Positions 17,922 through 25,898 of a DNA stretch of 64,000 nt are shown here, in pieces. A model generated the notes under the pieces. It made no database searches. It was not told where the DNA came from and worked only from the letters and a program-made list of their open reading frames with translations. This DNA is from Poriferisodalis sp965208925 (lineage in GTDB: Bacteria > Actinomycetota > Acidimicrobiia > Acidimicrobiales > Poriferisodalaceae). The stretch covers positions 1,364,001-1,428,000 of the forward strand of contig NZ_OZ242364.1 of NCBI RefSeq assembly GCF_965208925.1. The letters are read 5' to 3'. The translations under genes were made by a program, and so were the position numbers. Every line of letters starts with the position of its first letter. The stretch's first letter is position 1.

Positions 17922-19288
17922 ACGACGCAGCAGAGATGCCGCTATCCGAACCCGGTGCATCCCAGATGCAGCCAGCCGGGCCGGACGCATCTCCGATGCG
18001 CCTGCTCCAACCCGACGTATCCCAGATGCGACCCACCTGGTGCGATATCGATCTTGGCGCGCTCGAACGCAATCTGGCTGCGATCCGCCGCCACGTCGGC
18101 GAGGCCGAGGTGGTGCCCGTTGTCAAGGCCAACGCCTATGGACACGGCATCGCCCACGTCGGGCTGGCGCTGGCGGCGGCCGGGGTGTCGTGCATGGCCG
18201 TCGCCTATGTCGAGGAGGCACTGGCATTGCGCAGTGTCGGGGTGACCGTCGACATCCATGTGCTCGGGGGCGCCGTCGAGCGCCAGATCCCGCTGTTCCT
18301 CGCCCACAACCTGATCCTCACCGCGCCGTCGATCGACAAGCTGCGCCAGATCGACGAAGCGGCGCAGGCTGCGGGCACCACCGCCCGGGCACATCTCAAG
18401 ATCGACACCGGCATGGAGCGAATCGGCGTGCACCACTACAACGCCGACAAGCTGTTCGCTGAGTCGCTCCGCTGCCGCTCGGTCCGCGTCGAGGGCGTGT
18501 TCAGCCACTTCGCCAACGCCGACGCGCCCGATCTGTCACACGCTCGCGCCCAGCTCGATCGCTTCAACGAGGCGGTGAACTTCTACGAACGCCATTCGCT
18601 GCCCACCCCGGTCCGGCACATGTCGGCATCCGCGGCCATCGCCCGCTTGCCCGAGGCGCACCTCGACAGCGTGCGTCCTGGCATCCTGCTGTACGGCGTC
18701 GCGCCCAAGCCTGAGATCGCGGCTGCCCTGCCCACCGAGCCTGTGCTGAGCTGGCACAGCGAGGTCGTGTACTTCAAGGTGGTGCCGGAGGGCGCGTCGG
18801 TCGGCTACGGCAGCACCTGGACCGCGGACCGTCAGACCCGGGTGATCACGCTGCCCGTGGGGTACGCCGACGGCTACGCCCGCTCGCTGGGCACGGGACC
18901 GGCGCACGATCCTGCGCAGGGCCCGACCAGTGTGCTCATCGACGGGGCCCGCCACCACGTCGTGGGCAATGTGTGCATGGACCAGACGATGGTCGACATA
19001 GGAGACGCCAGCGCCTACAACGGCGATCGGGTCACGCTCATCGGCAGCCACGGCGACGAGCGCGTCACCGTCATCGATCTGGCCGATTGGTCGGGCCGCA
19101 GTCCCTACGAAGTGCTCACCGGGATCTCCCTGCGCGTTCCTCGTGTCCACCGCTCGGAGGCTGAGCCGCTAGGCGAAGCCGTGGCCCGAGCGGCCCGTGA
19201 GCCCGTATCGCATGGGAATCGGGAACAAGAGCGGGAAGCACCGGTCGATGCCGTGAACGGCGGTGGCGAATCCGGCGCAGGCCACTAA
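17918..19288 (+). CDS. alr: Alanine racemase
   Basis: PLP enzyme that makes D-alanine for peptidoglycan. The Schiff-base lysine is K70 in VVKANAYGHG. The catalytic tyrosine lies in VGYGSTW near residue 296, and the C-terminal domain has VCMDQTMVD. At 456 residues it is longer than usual. The excess is an N-terminal tail of about 38 residues built from three hairpin-repeat units (SQM, SPM and SQM in a ten-residue period), plus a polar C-terminal tail. The normal start of the fold is at RPTWCDIDLGAL. The ATG overlaps the nnrD stop (ATGA). An internal start without the tail is not evident, so the repeat is probably translated. Confidence 0.92.
   Translation: MNDAAEMPLSEPGASQMQPAGPDASPMRLLQPDVSQMRPTWCDIDLGALERNLAAIRRHVGEAEVVPVVKANAYGHGIAHVGLALAAAGVSCMAVAYVEEALALRSVGVTVDIHVLGGAVERQIPLFLAHNLILTAPSIDKLRQIDEAAQAAGTTARAHLKIDTGMERIGVHHYNADKLFAESLRCRSVRVEGVFSHFANADAPDLSHARAQLDRFNEAVNFYERHSLPTPVRHMSASAAIARLPEAHLDSVRPGILLYGVAPKPEIAAALPTEPVLSWHSEVVYFKVVPEGASVGYGSTWTADRQTRVITLPVGYADGYARSLGTGPAHDPAQGPTSVLIDGARHHVVGNVCMDQTMVDIGDASAYNGDRVTLIGSHGDERVTVIDLADWSGRSPYEVLTGISLRVPRVHRSEAEPLGEAVARAAREPVSHGNREQEREAPVDAVNGGGESGAGH
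17956..18030 (+). repeat. Tandem hairpin units at the 5' end of alr (period 30)
   Basis: Three hairpins with six-base stems and three-base loops: TGCATC-CCA-GATGCA at 17956-17970, CGCATC-TCC-GATGCG at 17986-18000 and CGTATC-CCA-GATGCG at 18016-18030. Spacing is exactly 30 bases, so each adds ten residues to the Alr N-terminus. The changes in the second hairpin keep base pairing on both arms; the third has one G-T pair. Confidence 0.75.
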
Positions 19289-19300
19289 ACAGGCTCCGTT

Positions 19301-19804
19301 ATGCGGTTCCGCACCACGAGCGCCGCCGGGACGCGAGCTGTCGCGGCGGCACTCGCCCCGCTCCTGCGCCCAGGCGATGTGCTGCTGCTGTCGGGCGATC
19401 TGGGTGCCGGCAAGACGGTGTTCACGCAGGGCCTGGCGGCAGCGCTCGGGGTTGCCGAGCCGGTGACCAGCCCCACCTTCACGCTGGCACAGAGCTACGA
19501 GGGCCGCCTGCGATTGCACCACCTCGACGTGTACCGGTTGGAGAACCTCGGCGAGGTGCTCGACCTGGACCTGCCCGAGCTGCTCGACGACGATGCGGTG
19601 GTGTGCGTGGAGTGGGGCGAGGTAGTGATCGGCGAGCTTCCACGCGACTTCCTGCGCGTGCGCATCCGGCTTGCCGACCCCGGCGAGTCGCCCGACATCC
19701 GCATCTTCGAGGCCGACCTGGTCGGTTCGAGTTGGCATGCCCGCGCCGATTCGCTCGCCGCGGCGTGGCATTTCGCCGACAGCTTCCCGGTGCCGCCGTG
19801 CTAG
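19301..19804 (+). CDS. tsaE: tRNA threonylcarbamoyladenosine biosynthesis ATPase TsaE
   Basis: P-loop ATPase that works with TsaB and TsaD in the t6A modification of ANN-decoding tRNAs. The Walker A motif is GDLGAGKT (residues 32-39), followed by TSPTFTLAQSY and LHHLDVYRL, with CVEWGEV near residue 104. Length 167 is typical. It follows alr after 12 bases. Its stop region (GTGCTAG) is the first copy of a junction element that is repeated up to tsaB. TsaE, tsaB, rimI and tsaD form one cluster here. Confidence 0.93.
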   Translation: MRFRTTSAAGTRAVAAALAPLLRPGDVLLLSGDLGAGKTVFTQGLAAALGVAEPVTSPTFTLAQSYEGRLRLHHLDVYRLENLGEVLDLDLPELLDDDAVVCVEWGEVVIGELPRDFLRVRIRLADPGESPDIRIFEADLVGSSWHARADSLAAAWHFADSFPVPPC

Positions 19805-19900
19805 TTCACCGCTGCGCGGGGGCAGCGAAGTGCTAGTACACCACTGCGCGGAGGCAGCGCAGTGCTAGTACACCACTGCGCGGAGGCAGCGCAGTGCTAG
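19798..19900 (+). repeat. Tandem hairpin/mini-ORF chain between tsaE and tsaB (period 32)
   Basis: Units of 32 bases with a hairpin CACTGCGC-GGAGGCA-GCGCAGTG at 19842-19864 and 19874-19896, and a degenerate copy around 19811-19826. Each unit carries a Shine-Dalgarno-like GGAGG or GGGGG in the loop and a GTG in the 3' arm. This creates 12-residue mini-ORFs at 19798-19836, 19830-19868 and 19862-19900 (each ending TGC TAG). Each stop overlaps the next GTG as GTGCTAG. The last GTG (19894) is the tsaB start. The two complete units are identical over their full length, which indicates recent duplication. Confidence 0.85.
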
Positions 19901-20592
19901 TTCTCGGCATCGAGACGGCGACGCCCCAGGTCGGCGTGGCCATCGGCGGGCACGAAGGCATCATCGCCTCCTTCCACACCACCCGCGACCGGCGCCACGC
20001 CGAGACGCTCGTGCCGGCGATCCAGTTCCTCTGCGAGCAGGCGCAGATGAAGCTGTCGCAGATCGGCCTGGTGGCCGTCGATGTCGGCCCGGGCCTGTTC
20101 ACCGGCTTGCGGGTGGGTTTGGCGACTGCGAAGTCCATCGCTCATGCCTGCCGGATCCCGATGATCGGCGTCTCCAGCCTCGATCTCGCGGCATTCCCGG
20201 CACGCTTCAGCGATCGACTTATCGTCTCCACCGTGGACGCTCGCCGGGGCGAGATCTTCTACGCCACCTACCGGCGGGCACCCGGGGGCATCCAGCTCAT
20301 GAGCCCGCCGGCCGTGGATCAGCCCGCCGACGTTGCCGCGCAGCTGATGGCAACGGGTGCAGAAACGCTGATCGTGGGCGACGGAGCCGACCGATACGCG
20401 GAGGTGCTGGGCAACGTGCGGGGGGCGGAAATCGGCCGGGAGGGGCTGCGCCATCCCAATGCCGGCGCCCTGGTGGAGCTGGCGCACGCGCGAGCGCTGC
20501 GTGAGGAGTTCGTCAGCCCGTCCGAGATCGCGCCGATGTACCTGCGCGCCCCCGACGCCCGCATCAACTGGCAGCAGCGGGAGCGATCGTGA
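19894..20592 (+). CDS. tsaB: tRNA threonylcarbamoyladenosine biosynthesis protein TsaB
   Basis: ASKHA-fold partner of TsaD in t6A synthesis. The N-terminus LVLGIETATPQVGVAIG and VDVGPGLFTGLRVGLATAKSIAHA are diagnostic. Length 232 is normal. The start is GTG 19894, seven bases after GGAGG. Both lie within the last hairpin of the tandem repeat, with the Shine-Dalgarno in the loop and the GTG in the 3' arm, so folding could affect initiation. The stop overlaps the rimI start (GTGA). Confidence 0.93.
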   Translation: MLVLGIETATPQVGVAIGGHEGIIASFHTTRDRRHAETLVPAIQFLCEQAQMKLSQIGLVAVDVGPGLFTGLRVGLATAKSIAHACRIPMIGVSSLDLAAFPARFSDRLIVSTVDARRGEIFYATYRRAPGGIQLMSPPAVDQPADVAAQLMATGAETLIVGDGADRYAEVLGNVRGAEIGREGLRHPNAGALVELAHARALREEFVSPSEIAPMYLRAPDARINWQQRERS

Positions 20593-21260
20593 CCATGCCG
20601 GCCGCGTCCAGTGCCGCAGTGCCTGCTGGCCGGCGGCGTGCCCCGGCTGCATCCGGCCCAGCGCCGATCATCGTCCCGATGCGCCGCAAGCATCTGCGCG
20701 AGATCCGTCGTATCGACAAGCTGGTGTACCCGAGGCCCTGGTCGATGGCCCTGTACCTGGACGAATTGCAGCGGGGCGGTGAGCGGGTCTACCGCGTGGC
20801 CTGCACGCCGGGTCCCGACGGTCGACCTGCCGGCGTCATCGGCTACGGCGGCTTCATGATCGTGGCCGGCGAAGGGCACATCACCTCCGTGGCGGTGCAT
20901 CCGGACTGCCAGGGCCACCGCGTGGGTGCACGGCTGATGCTGGCGCTGCACCGCGAGGCCAGAAGCATCGATGGGCTGGAGGCGCTGACGCTGGAGGTGC
21001 GTTCGGGCAACGCCGCGGCGCAGCGGCTCTACCGCTGGTTCGGCTATGCGCCCGTCGGCAGCCGCAAGAACTACTACCGGGGTGGACCTGGAGGAAAGCG
21101 AGAGGATGCGTTGGTGATGTGGTGCCACGACATCGACAGTCCCTCCCACGGCGAGCGCCTGGACGGCATCGCCACGGCCCTCGGCGTTACCGAGGGCGCA
21201 TCGAGCACGGCCCTCGGCGTTACCGAGGGCGCAATGAACACAGGCATGGGAGTGTCATGA
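20589..21260 (+). CDS. rimI: GNAT N-acetyltransferase, RimI-like
   Basis: Predicted protein N-alpha-acetyltransferase, in other bacteria acting on ribosomal protein S18. The acetyl-CoA site is visible as ITSVAVHPDCQGHRVGARLM, and LEVRSGNAAAQRLYRWFGYAPVGSRKNYY is the classic RimI C-terminal part. The protein is 223 residues, longer than the usual ~150. About 30 residues of alanine-rich sequence precede the domain, and the C-terminal tail has two ALGVTEGA units from hairpin repeats. It starts at GTG 20589 inside the tsaB stop and ends inside the tsaD start (ATGA), consistent with one operon. Confidence 0.88.
   Translation: MTMPAASSAAVPAGRRRAPAASGPAPIIVPMRRKHLREIRRIDKLVYPRPWSMALYLDELQRGGERVYRVACTPGPDGRPAGVIGYGGFMIVAGEGHITSVAVHPDCQGHRVGARLMLALHREARSIDGLEALTLEVRSGNAAAQRLYRWFGYAPVGSRKNYYRGGPGGKREDALVMWCHDIDSPSHGERLDGIATALGVTEGASSTALGVTEGAMNTGMGVS
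21177..21230 (+). repeat. Tandem hairpin units at the 3' end of rimI (period 33)
   Basis: Two identical hairpins GCCCTCGG-CGTTA-CCGAGGGC at 21177-21197 and 21210-21230, spaced 33 bases. Following linkers are GCATCGAGCACGG and GCAATGAACACAGG, related to the GCATCAGACACAG-type linker of other loci. They encode TALGVTEGA twice in the RimI tail, directly before the tsaD start. Confidence 0.8.
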
Positions 21261-22264
21261 CGACCATCCTCGGCATCGAGACCTCGTGCGACGAGACGGC
21301 CGCAGCAGTCGTGGACGACGGCCGCGACGTGCGTTCCAGCATCGTCAGCAGCCAGGTGGATCTCCATGCCCGCTACGGCGGAGTGGTTCCCGAGATTGCC
21401 GGCCGCGCTCACGAAGCCCTCATCACGCCCGTTGTGGCCGAGGCGCTGGTGGAGGCCGGTGCCGCCGACAGCGACATCGACGTCGTTGCGGCTACCTGCG
21501 GTCCCGGCTTGGTGGGCAGCCTGCTCGTGGGTGTGGCCGCAGCCAAGGCGCTGGCGTTGGTGTGGGACGTCCCCTATATCGGCATCAACCACCACGAAGC
21601 CCACCTGTACGCCGCGCTGCTCGACGAGCATGACGCCGAGGTGCAGTTCCCGTTGGTCACCTTGCTGGTGTCGGGCGGGCACACCATGCTCATTTCGTTT
21701 GAAGGGCATGGCCGCTACCGCCTGCTGGGCGCCACCCGCGACGATGCCGCCGGGGAGGCCTTCGACAAGGTGGCCCGCTACCTGGGGCTCGGCTACCCGG
21801 GCGGTCCCGTCATCGACCGGCTGGCATCCGAGGGCGACCCCACGGCCGTCCCGCTGACGAGGGCGATGCTGGACGACGGCTACGACTTCTCGTTCTCGGG
21901 CATCAAGACAGCGGTCATCAACTGGGTTCGGGCCAACCCCGAGGTCGCCACCGCCGACGTCGCGGCGTCGTTCCAGGCCTGCGTGACCGACGTGCTCACG
22001 CACAAAGCCCGCAGAGCGGCCCATGAGGTCGGGGCGGCGGGCATCTGCCTGGCCGGCGGCGTGGCAGCCAACAGCGCCTTGCGTGAAAGAACGCTCGACA
22101 TCTGCACCGAAGACGGCTTCAACGCCTACTTGCCCAGCCGGGCAATGTGCACCGACAACGCCGCCATGATCGCTGCGACCGCCTGGTACCGGCTGGCCAG
22201 CGACGGCCCCTCCCCCCTGGACGGCGGCGCCGACCCCAACCTCCGCATCGACTTCCTCGCCTGA
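21257..22264 (+). CDS. tsaD: tRNA N6-adenosine threonylcarbamoyltransferase TsaD
   Basis: Catalytic subunit that transfers threonylcarbamoyl to A37 of tRNA. ILGIETSCDETAAAVVD, the metal-binding HHEAH (H112, H116), LVSGGHTMLI and GKTAV-region SFSGIKTAVINWV identify it. The C-terminal CTDNAAMIAATAWY contains the second metal ligand region. The protein is 335 residues, normal for the family. The ATG at 21257 overlaps the rimI TGA. It converges on the methyltransferase gene, whose stop lies 17 bases beyond its own. In related genomes groES would be expected next; here an insert of about 3.2 kb intervenes (inference). Confidence 0.94.
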   Translation: MTTILGIETSCDETAAAVVDDGRDVRSSIVSSQVDLHARYGGVVPEIAGRAHEALITPVVAEALVEAGAADSDIDVVAATCGPGLVGSLLVGVAAAKALALVWDVPYIGINHHEAHLYAALLDEHDAEVQFPLVTLLVSGGHTMLISFEGHGRYRLLGATRDDAAGEAFDKVARYLGLGYPGGPVIDRLASEGDPTAVPLTRAMLDDGYDFSFSGIKTAVINWVRANPEVATADVAASFQACVTDVLTHKARRAAHEVGAAGICLAGGVAANSALRERTLDICTEDGFNAYLPSRAMCTDNAAMIAATAWYRLASDGPSPLDGGADPNLRIDFLA

Positions 22265-22280
22265 GACCAGTCCATCAGGC

Positions 22281-24911
22281 TCAGCGAATCGAAGACGAGT
22301 GCGTTGCTTCGTCTTCGTATCCCGCCGCCATCGTCTGAGCCAAGCTCGCCGCGTCCGATCGCAGTCGCGAACGACCCTCAACGATTCTCTGCGTCTTATC
22401 GGCGATTCGCCGTCGCTCGTTCGAGTCTCGCGGGACAGGCAACTGCAGTTCCTTAACCCGTTGGCCAAGCGTGTCGATGATGTCTTGGGTGAACTGAAAA
22501 GCGCGCACCTGCTGCGACACAAACTCAGAGTTCAGCGCCGCGAAGAGTAGGTACGCGTGCGCTGTTGTGTCCTCGGGGTGATCCGATTCCGCGACTGCCA
22601 GAGGCTTGAGAAGCCGAAGCCTAAGAATGTGGCTCTGGAACAGCAGTCGACGTTCGCTGTCTGCCTTGGTGATCATGGCGGAGGTTCCGATCAGATACGT
22701 GCCATCTCGCACCAGCAAGATGTCCCCGACCTCGACTTCGCACTTGGAACTGAAGGCTCGGTACACGTCCTCGCTCACGCTGTGCTTCGGATCGGCCTTG
22801 AGTTCCCAGTTGGAGATATCCGAAGTGCGGATAAAGGGGATCGTGCCAGTGCCGTAGGACATCTTGCCGGGCTCGACACCGGAGGCGATGTCCACATGGC
22901 CAGACTCGACGAGGTCACCGATGCCCAGCAGCAGATGAGTCCGCTCCAACTCAGCTGCGCGGACGGGCAGCCTCGGGTCGTAGTACTTGGGCACGTAGAT
23001 GTCCGATCGCACGTCGGAATGCATGATCTGGTGGGCGAGCCGTGCAGAAGGCAGCTTTTCGCTGGCGGCGTGGCGCCGGTACAACCCGGCCACCTCAGGC
23101 ACCTCATCGAGCAATACCCGCTCACCATCCACCATTCGCTCCGTCGGGTTGCCTCGGGAGTCATGGCCGCACCATCGAACGTCCGACATGAACAACCGCC
23201 GAGCGGTGGTACTGCTGTCGTCAGTGGCGTCTCTCCTCGTGGCGACGACAACGCATACCTTCGTGTGGGTGCCACCCTTGCCGCTGGTTTTGAACAGCGG
23301 CTCGGGCATAGCGACGACGGCCTGCAAGTGCATGTTCTTGGCGAACCACTGCATGACGTGCCGATAGGAGGGGTTCCCGACCATGCTCTCGGGAAGCACG
23401 ATGCCTAAGCGCCCACCCGGCTTGAGGAGCTTTACACACCGCTCGAGGAAAAGGATCTGAGGAGGCCTCTGGACATACGCTGACTCAGTGAGAGCGAATT
23501 CCTGAGTCTCAGGATCCGACTTCCACTTGTGGCCGAGTTCATACTGGCTGATGATGTCCGCGTCGTTGATCTTGATCTTGCTGCCGAATGGCGGATTCGT
23601 CACGACGATGTCAAAGGTGCCAAGACGGACGTGCTCGCGCGATTTGTCGCTCCACGTGTCAACTGCAGCCAGTGAGTTCTCGCAGAAAATGCCGCCGCGG
23701 CCGTCGCCCATGATTGCCATGTAGGCCTTGGTGACTTTTGTGAGGAAGGTGTCTTTGTCGATACCTCGCAGGCGTCCCGCTACCTTGTTCCGCTCTTCTA
23801 GCAATGTCTGGTCGTCCCAGACTTGTTCTGGTGCCCGTTCGGACAGCCTCGCCCAGACCGCATCGAGCGCCTGAATGAGAAAACCGCCCGAGCCGCAAGC
23901 CGGGTCGATGATTGATTCTTCCGGCTTGGGATCGAGCATCTCCACCACCATCTGAACGACATTTCGTGGCGTGAAGAACTGGCCCTCGGTACCACGCAGA
24001 GCTGGGCCGACGAACACCTCGAATGCATCGGCGACGGCATCGCGACTGGAACCCATGAGTGAGTAGTTCTGGAGTTCGCCTACTACGTAGGCCAAGCTCG
24101 TGGAATCGATGGCCAAGCGGTGGTCTTCGGCGAATACATCTGTGTACTGATCTTTGACGCGGTCGAACAGTCCATTCACGCGTTGAGCGATCTCCTCGGC
24201 AGTTTCCTGGGCCCCTGCACGGAACGAGACGACATCTTCGCGGGCCGTGTAGCGCTCGTCGTAGAGCTTGCAGAAGACGATGTTGAGCATCTGCTCTGCG
24301 AGCGCGACTTCTCTCGTGATGCCTACGACGTTGCCGGCAAGGTGGTTGCGCAGGTCGCCAAAAACCGCCTTGAGGTTCGACGCAGGCATCAAGTCTCGGC
24401 GCAACTGCTTGCCCATGTCGTCGATGCTCTGGCCGAACCGGGGAATGCTCGGAATCTCGACGAACGACCGCTCTCCTCCCGGTGACACGATCTTGCGCAG
24501 GTAGAGGTGGTCTTGGCCGTTGAACCAGACGCCCACGGAGGCTGCCGACATTTCCATGTACAGCTTCAGTTGTTCGAGGCCCTCCTTTCGTTTCGGTCTC
24601 TTGCACTCGACGACGAGGCGGAGTTCGCCCTCCACCTTGGCCGGCGACTCGAAGACCGCTATGTCGACGGGATAGGTGCCCGACTCGTCCGACGGAGACT
24701 TTCGTACACGATGCTGGGGGCGGCTCTTGATGTGATCCTTGGGGTACCCGAAGTCCTCCACGAGGCGTCTCAGCATTACCTGCACGGCCTCCCGCTCCTC
24801 CGCAGTGGCCGGTACTTCCTCGCCTGTGATGTAGTCGAACAGGACATCGGTGGCATCGGTCCCGCTGACGCTCACAGCGACCGACCCCCCATACGTAGCC
24901 CCTTCGCGCAC
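22281..24911 (-). CDS. Single-polypeptide restriction-modification enzyme: nuclease domain + N6-adenine DNA methyltransferase + specificity region
   Basis: 876 residues. N-terminal PD-(D/E)xK domain like HSDR_N: P-VDIAVFE (D83), then VVECKRPKRKEG (E102, K104). The middle is an HsdM-like methyltransferase with DPACGSGGF (SAM motif I, near residue 335) and the N6-adenine motif NPPF (near 440). The C-terminal 250 residues (from about YVPKYYDPRLPVR) look like a target-recognition/specificity domain with ISNWELKADP...VGDILLVRDGTYLIG. The order fits a type IIG-like or fused type I-like system that both cuts and methylates. Start taken at GTG 24911; internal GTG 24875 is possible. The region is AT-richer than its neighbours (a sampled line near 24121 is about 52% GC). 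No separate HsdR or HsdS gene is adjacent. Confidence 0.85.
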   Translation of the reverse strand: MREGATYGGSVAVSVSGTDATDVLFDYITGEEVPATAEEREAVQVMLRRLVEDFGYPKDHIKSRPQHRVRKSPSDESGTYPVDIAVFESPAKVEGELRLVVECKRPKRKEGLEQLKLYMEMSAASVGVWFNGQDHLYLRKIVSPGGERSFVEIPSIPRFGQSIDDMGKQLRRDLMPASNLKAVFGDLRNHLAGNVVGITREVALAEQMLNIVFCKLYDERYTAREDVVSFRAGAQETAEEIAQRVNGLFDRVKDQYTDVFAEDHRLAIDSTSLAYVVGELQNYSLMGSSRDAVADAFEVFVGPALRGTEGQFFTPRNVVQMVVEMLDPKPEESIIDPACGSGGFLIQALDAVWARLSERAPEQVWDDQTLLEERNKVAGRLRGIDKDTFLTKVTKAYMAIMGDGRGGIFCENSLAAVDTWSDKSREHVRLGTFDIVVTNPPFGSKIKINDADIISQYELGHKWKSDPETQEFALTESAYVQRPPQILFLERCVKLLKPGGRLGIVLPESMVGNPSYRHVMQWFAKNMHLQAVVAMPEPLFKTSGKGGTHTKVCVVVATRRDATDDSSTTARRLFMSDVRWCGHDSRGNPTERMVDGERVLLDEVPEVAGLYRRHAASEKLPSARLAHQIMHSDVRSDIYVPKYYDPRLPVRAAELERTHLLLGIGDLVESGHVDIASGVEPGKMSYGTGTIPFIRTSDISNWELKADPKHSVSEDVYRAFSSKCEVEVGDILLVRDGTYLIGTSAMITKADSERRLLFQSHILRLRLLKPLAVAESDHPEDTTAHAYLLFAALNSEFVSQQVRAFQFTQDIIDTLGQRVKELQLPVPRDSNERRRIADKTQRIVEGRSRLRSDAASLAQTMAAGYEDEATHSSSIR

Positions 24912-25021
24912 GGACCCGCATCCTGACTGCGGCCCAAATTACACATGCGTCGTCCCATGGATGCGGACTCTACGGAGGGCCTGTGACATAGGGGCCTGCC
25001 TGAGCGCCGGCGACAGTACGG

Positions 25022-25513
25022 TCAGGTGAGGCTGTCGAGGTCGAACGCAGCCAAGACTCTGTCGATGGTGTCCTGATCCGTCAGCTTGCAGGCTGTGTTT
25101 CGGAAGGTCTTCAGACCTGATTCCCAGAATGCGTCCTCAATGTCTCGGGGCTCAGAGATCCATCTGACCGGCACCACCATTTCGCAGGCCGCGAATCGCA
25201 AGAAATGCTCGTCGATACCGCACAGCTCGACGAGCGGTCGTGGTACGCCCCCGACATGCACTGTCGCGTCTTTGACCCACATCGGCTCATCGGTCACTTC
25301 ACCGACGCCGACGTAGCCGCCGACATTGCCACCGCGGCGCGCCACATAGGCGAAGACGCGGTGTCCTTGCTCCAAGTGTTCCAGCGGGCGCCAATAGCGT
25401 TCGTGTGGGCCGCCGTTCAGGAAGCCGCGGCGTGCCAGCCACCAGCGTTTGGGGTCATCGCGGCCTCCTTGCACGGTGTAGTAGTCCCGGCCGTTCCACA
25501 CTTGCGCTGACAT
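25022..25513 (-). CDS. EVE/PUA-like domain protein linked to the restriction-modification gene
   Basis: 163 residues with features of the EVE/ASCH/PUA-like fold, which in known cases binds modified bases: RWWLARRGFLNGG, then YWRPLEHLEQGHRVFAYVARRGGNVGGYVGVGEV, and later VRWISEPRDIEDAF. The GYVGVGEV strand following GxRVFAYV is characteristic. It is directly upstream of the methyltransferase/nuclease on the same strand with a 110-base gap, so the two probably form one defence cassette. A purine-rich AGAGGCAG precedes the ATG. The role, for example recognising modified phage DNA, is inference; no nuclease motif is seen in this protein. Confidence 0.6.
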   Translation of the reverse strand: MSAQVWNGRDYYTVQGGRDDPKRWWLARRGFLNGGPHERYWRPLEHLEQGHRVFAYVARRGGNVGGYVGVGEVTDEPMWVKDATVHVGGVPRPLVELCGIDEHFLRFAACEMVVPVRWISEPRDIEDAFWESGLKTFRNTACKLTDQDTIDRVLAAFDLDSLT

Positions 25514-25777
25514 CGCTGCCTCTGCGTCCGCCGTATCGGACGGCCGAGCCTACGAGACGTTGCCTTGACCTGCCGTTGCCGGGAAGCGCGTAGTGCGAGC
25601 CACGCTTGGCGCGTCGGAGTCCGGGCCATCTCTGCGCTGCCAAGTTTCGGACCACAGCCTCGGCCTCGGATCGCTGGCGCCCGGAGGGCGAGTAATGACC
25701 GGATATGAGTCGTTTGTCGAAATTGCGGCGCTACAGACAGCGCGTGAACATAAGCGTCATATCGGGTTGCGCTGAGG
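25514..25777. other. Non-coding stretch between the EVE-like gene and the groES promoter
   Basis: I see no supported gene here. An open frame ends at 25775 with an ATG at 25695, which would give a 26-residue peptide (start MTGYESFVEIAALQ). It has no clear ribosome binding site or known relatives. The stretch is the junction between the AT-richer insert and the groESL operon. Confidence 0.4.
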
Positions 25778-25806
25778 TTGTGGCCGCCCAACGAGCCTCG
25801 TATCGT
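25778..25806 (+). promoter_or_regulatory. Predicted groESL promoter
   Basis: TTGTGG at 25778-25783 and TATCGT at 25801-25806 are separated by 17 bases, a sigma-70-like arrangement. The -10 box abuts the CIRCE element, so HrcA bound there would cover the transcription start. This is prediction from spacing and position only. Confidence 0.5.
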
Positions 25807-25832
25807 TAGCACTCGCCCGGTGAGAGTGCTAA
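25806..25832 (+). promoter_or_regulatory. CIRCE element (HrcA operator)
   Basis: Perfect inverted repeat TTAGCACTC, nine bases, GAGTGCTAA. This is the canonical CIRCE sequence bound by the heat-shock repressor HrcA. It lies 67 bases upstream of the groES start, so groESL is expected to be derepressed on heat shock. Confidence 0.95.
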
Positions 25833-25898
25833 GTGCCGCCGGGCAGTTCCATGACACGTCCCAGACAGGGCACAGCGCCACAGGAGGCACTTCCGACC

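Noticed and set aside
11053..21230. CRISPR-like arrays at the tandem repeats
   Set aside because: Units are 27-33 bases in total, with only two or three copies per locus, near-identical 'spacers', hairpins as the repeated part, and no cas genes. Most lie inside coding genes.
25593..25775. 60-codon plus-strand frame upstream of groES
   Set aside because: No ribosome binding site or recognisable family; lies between the insert and the promoter.
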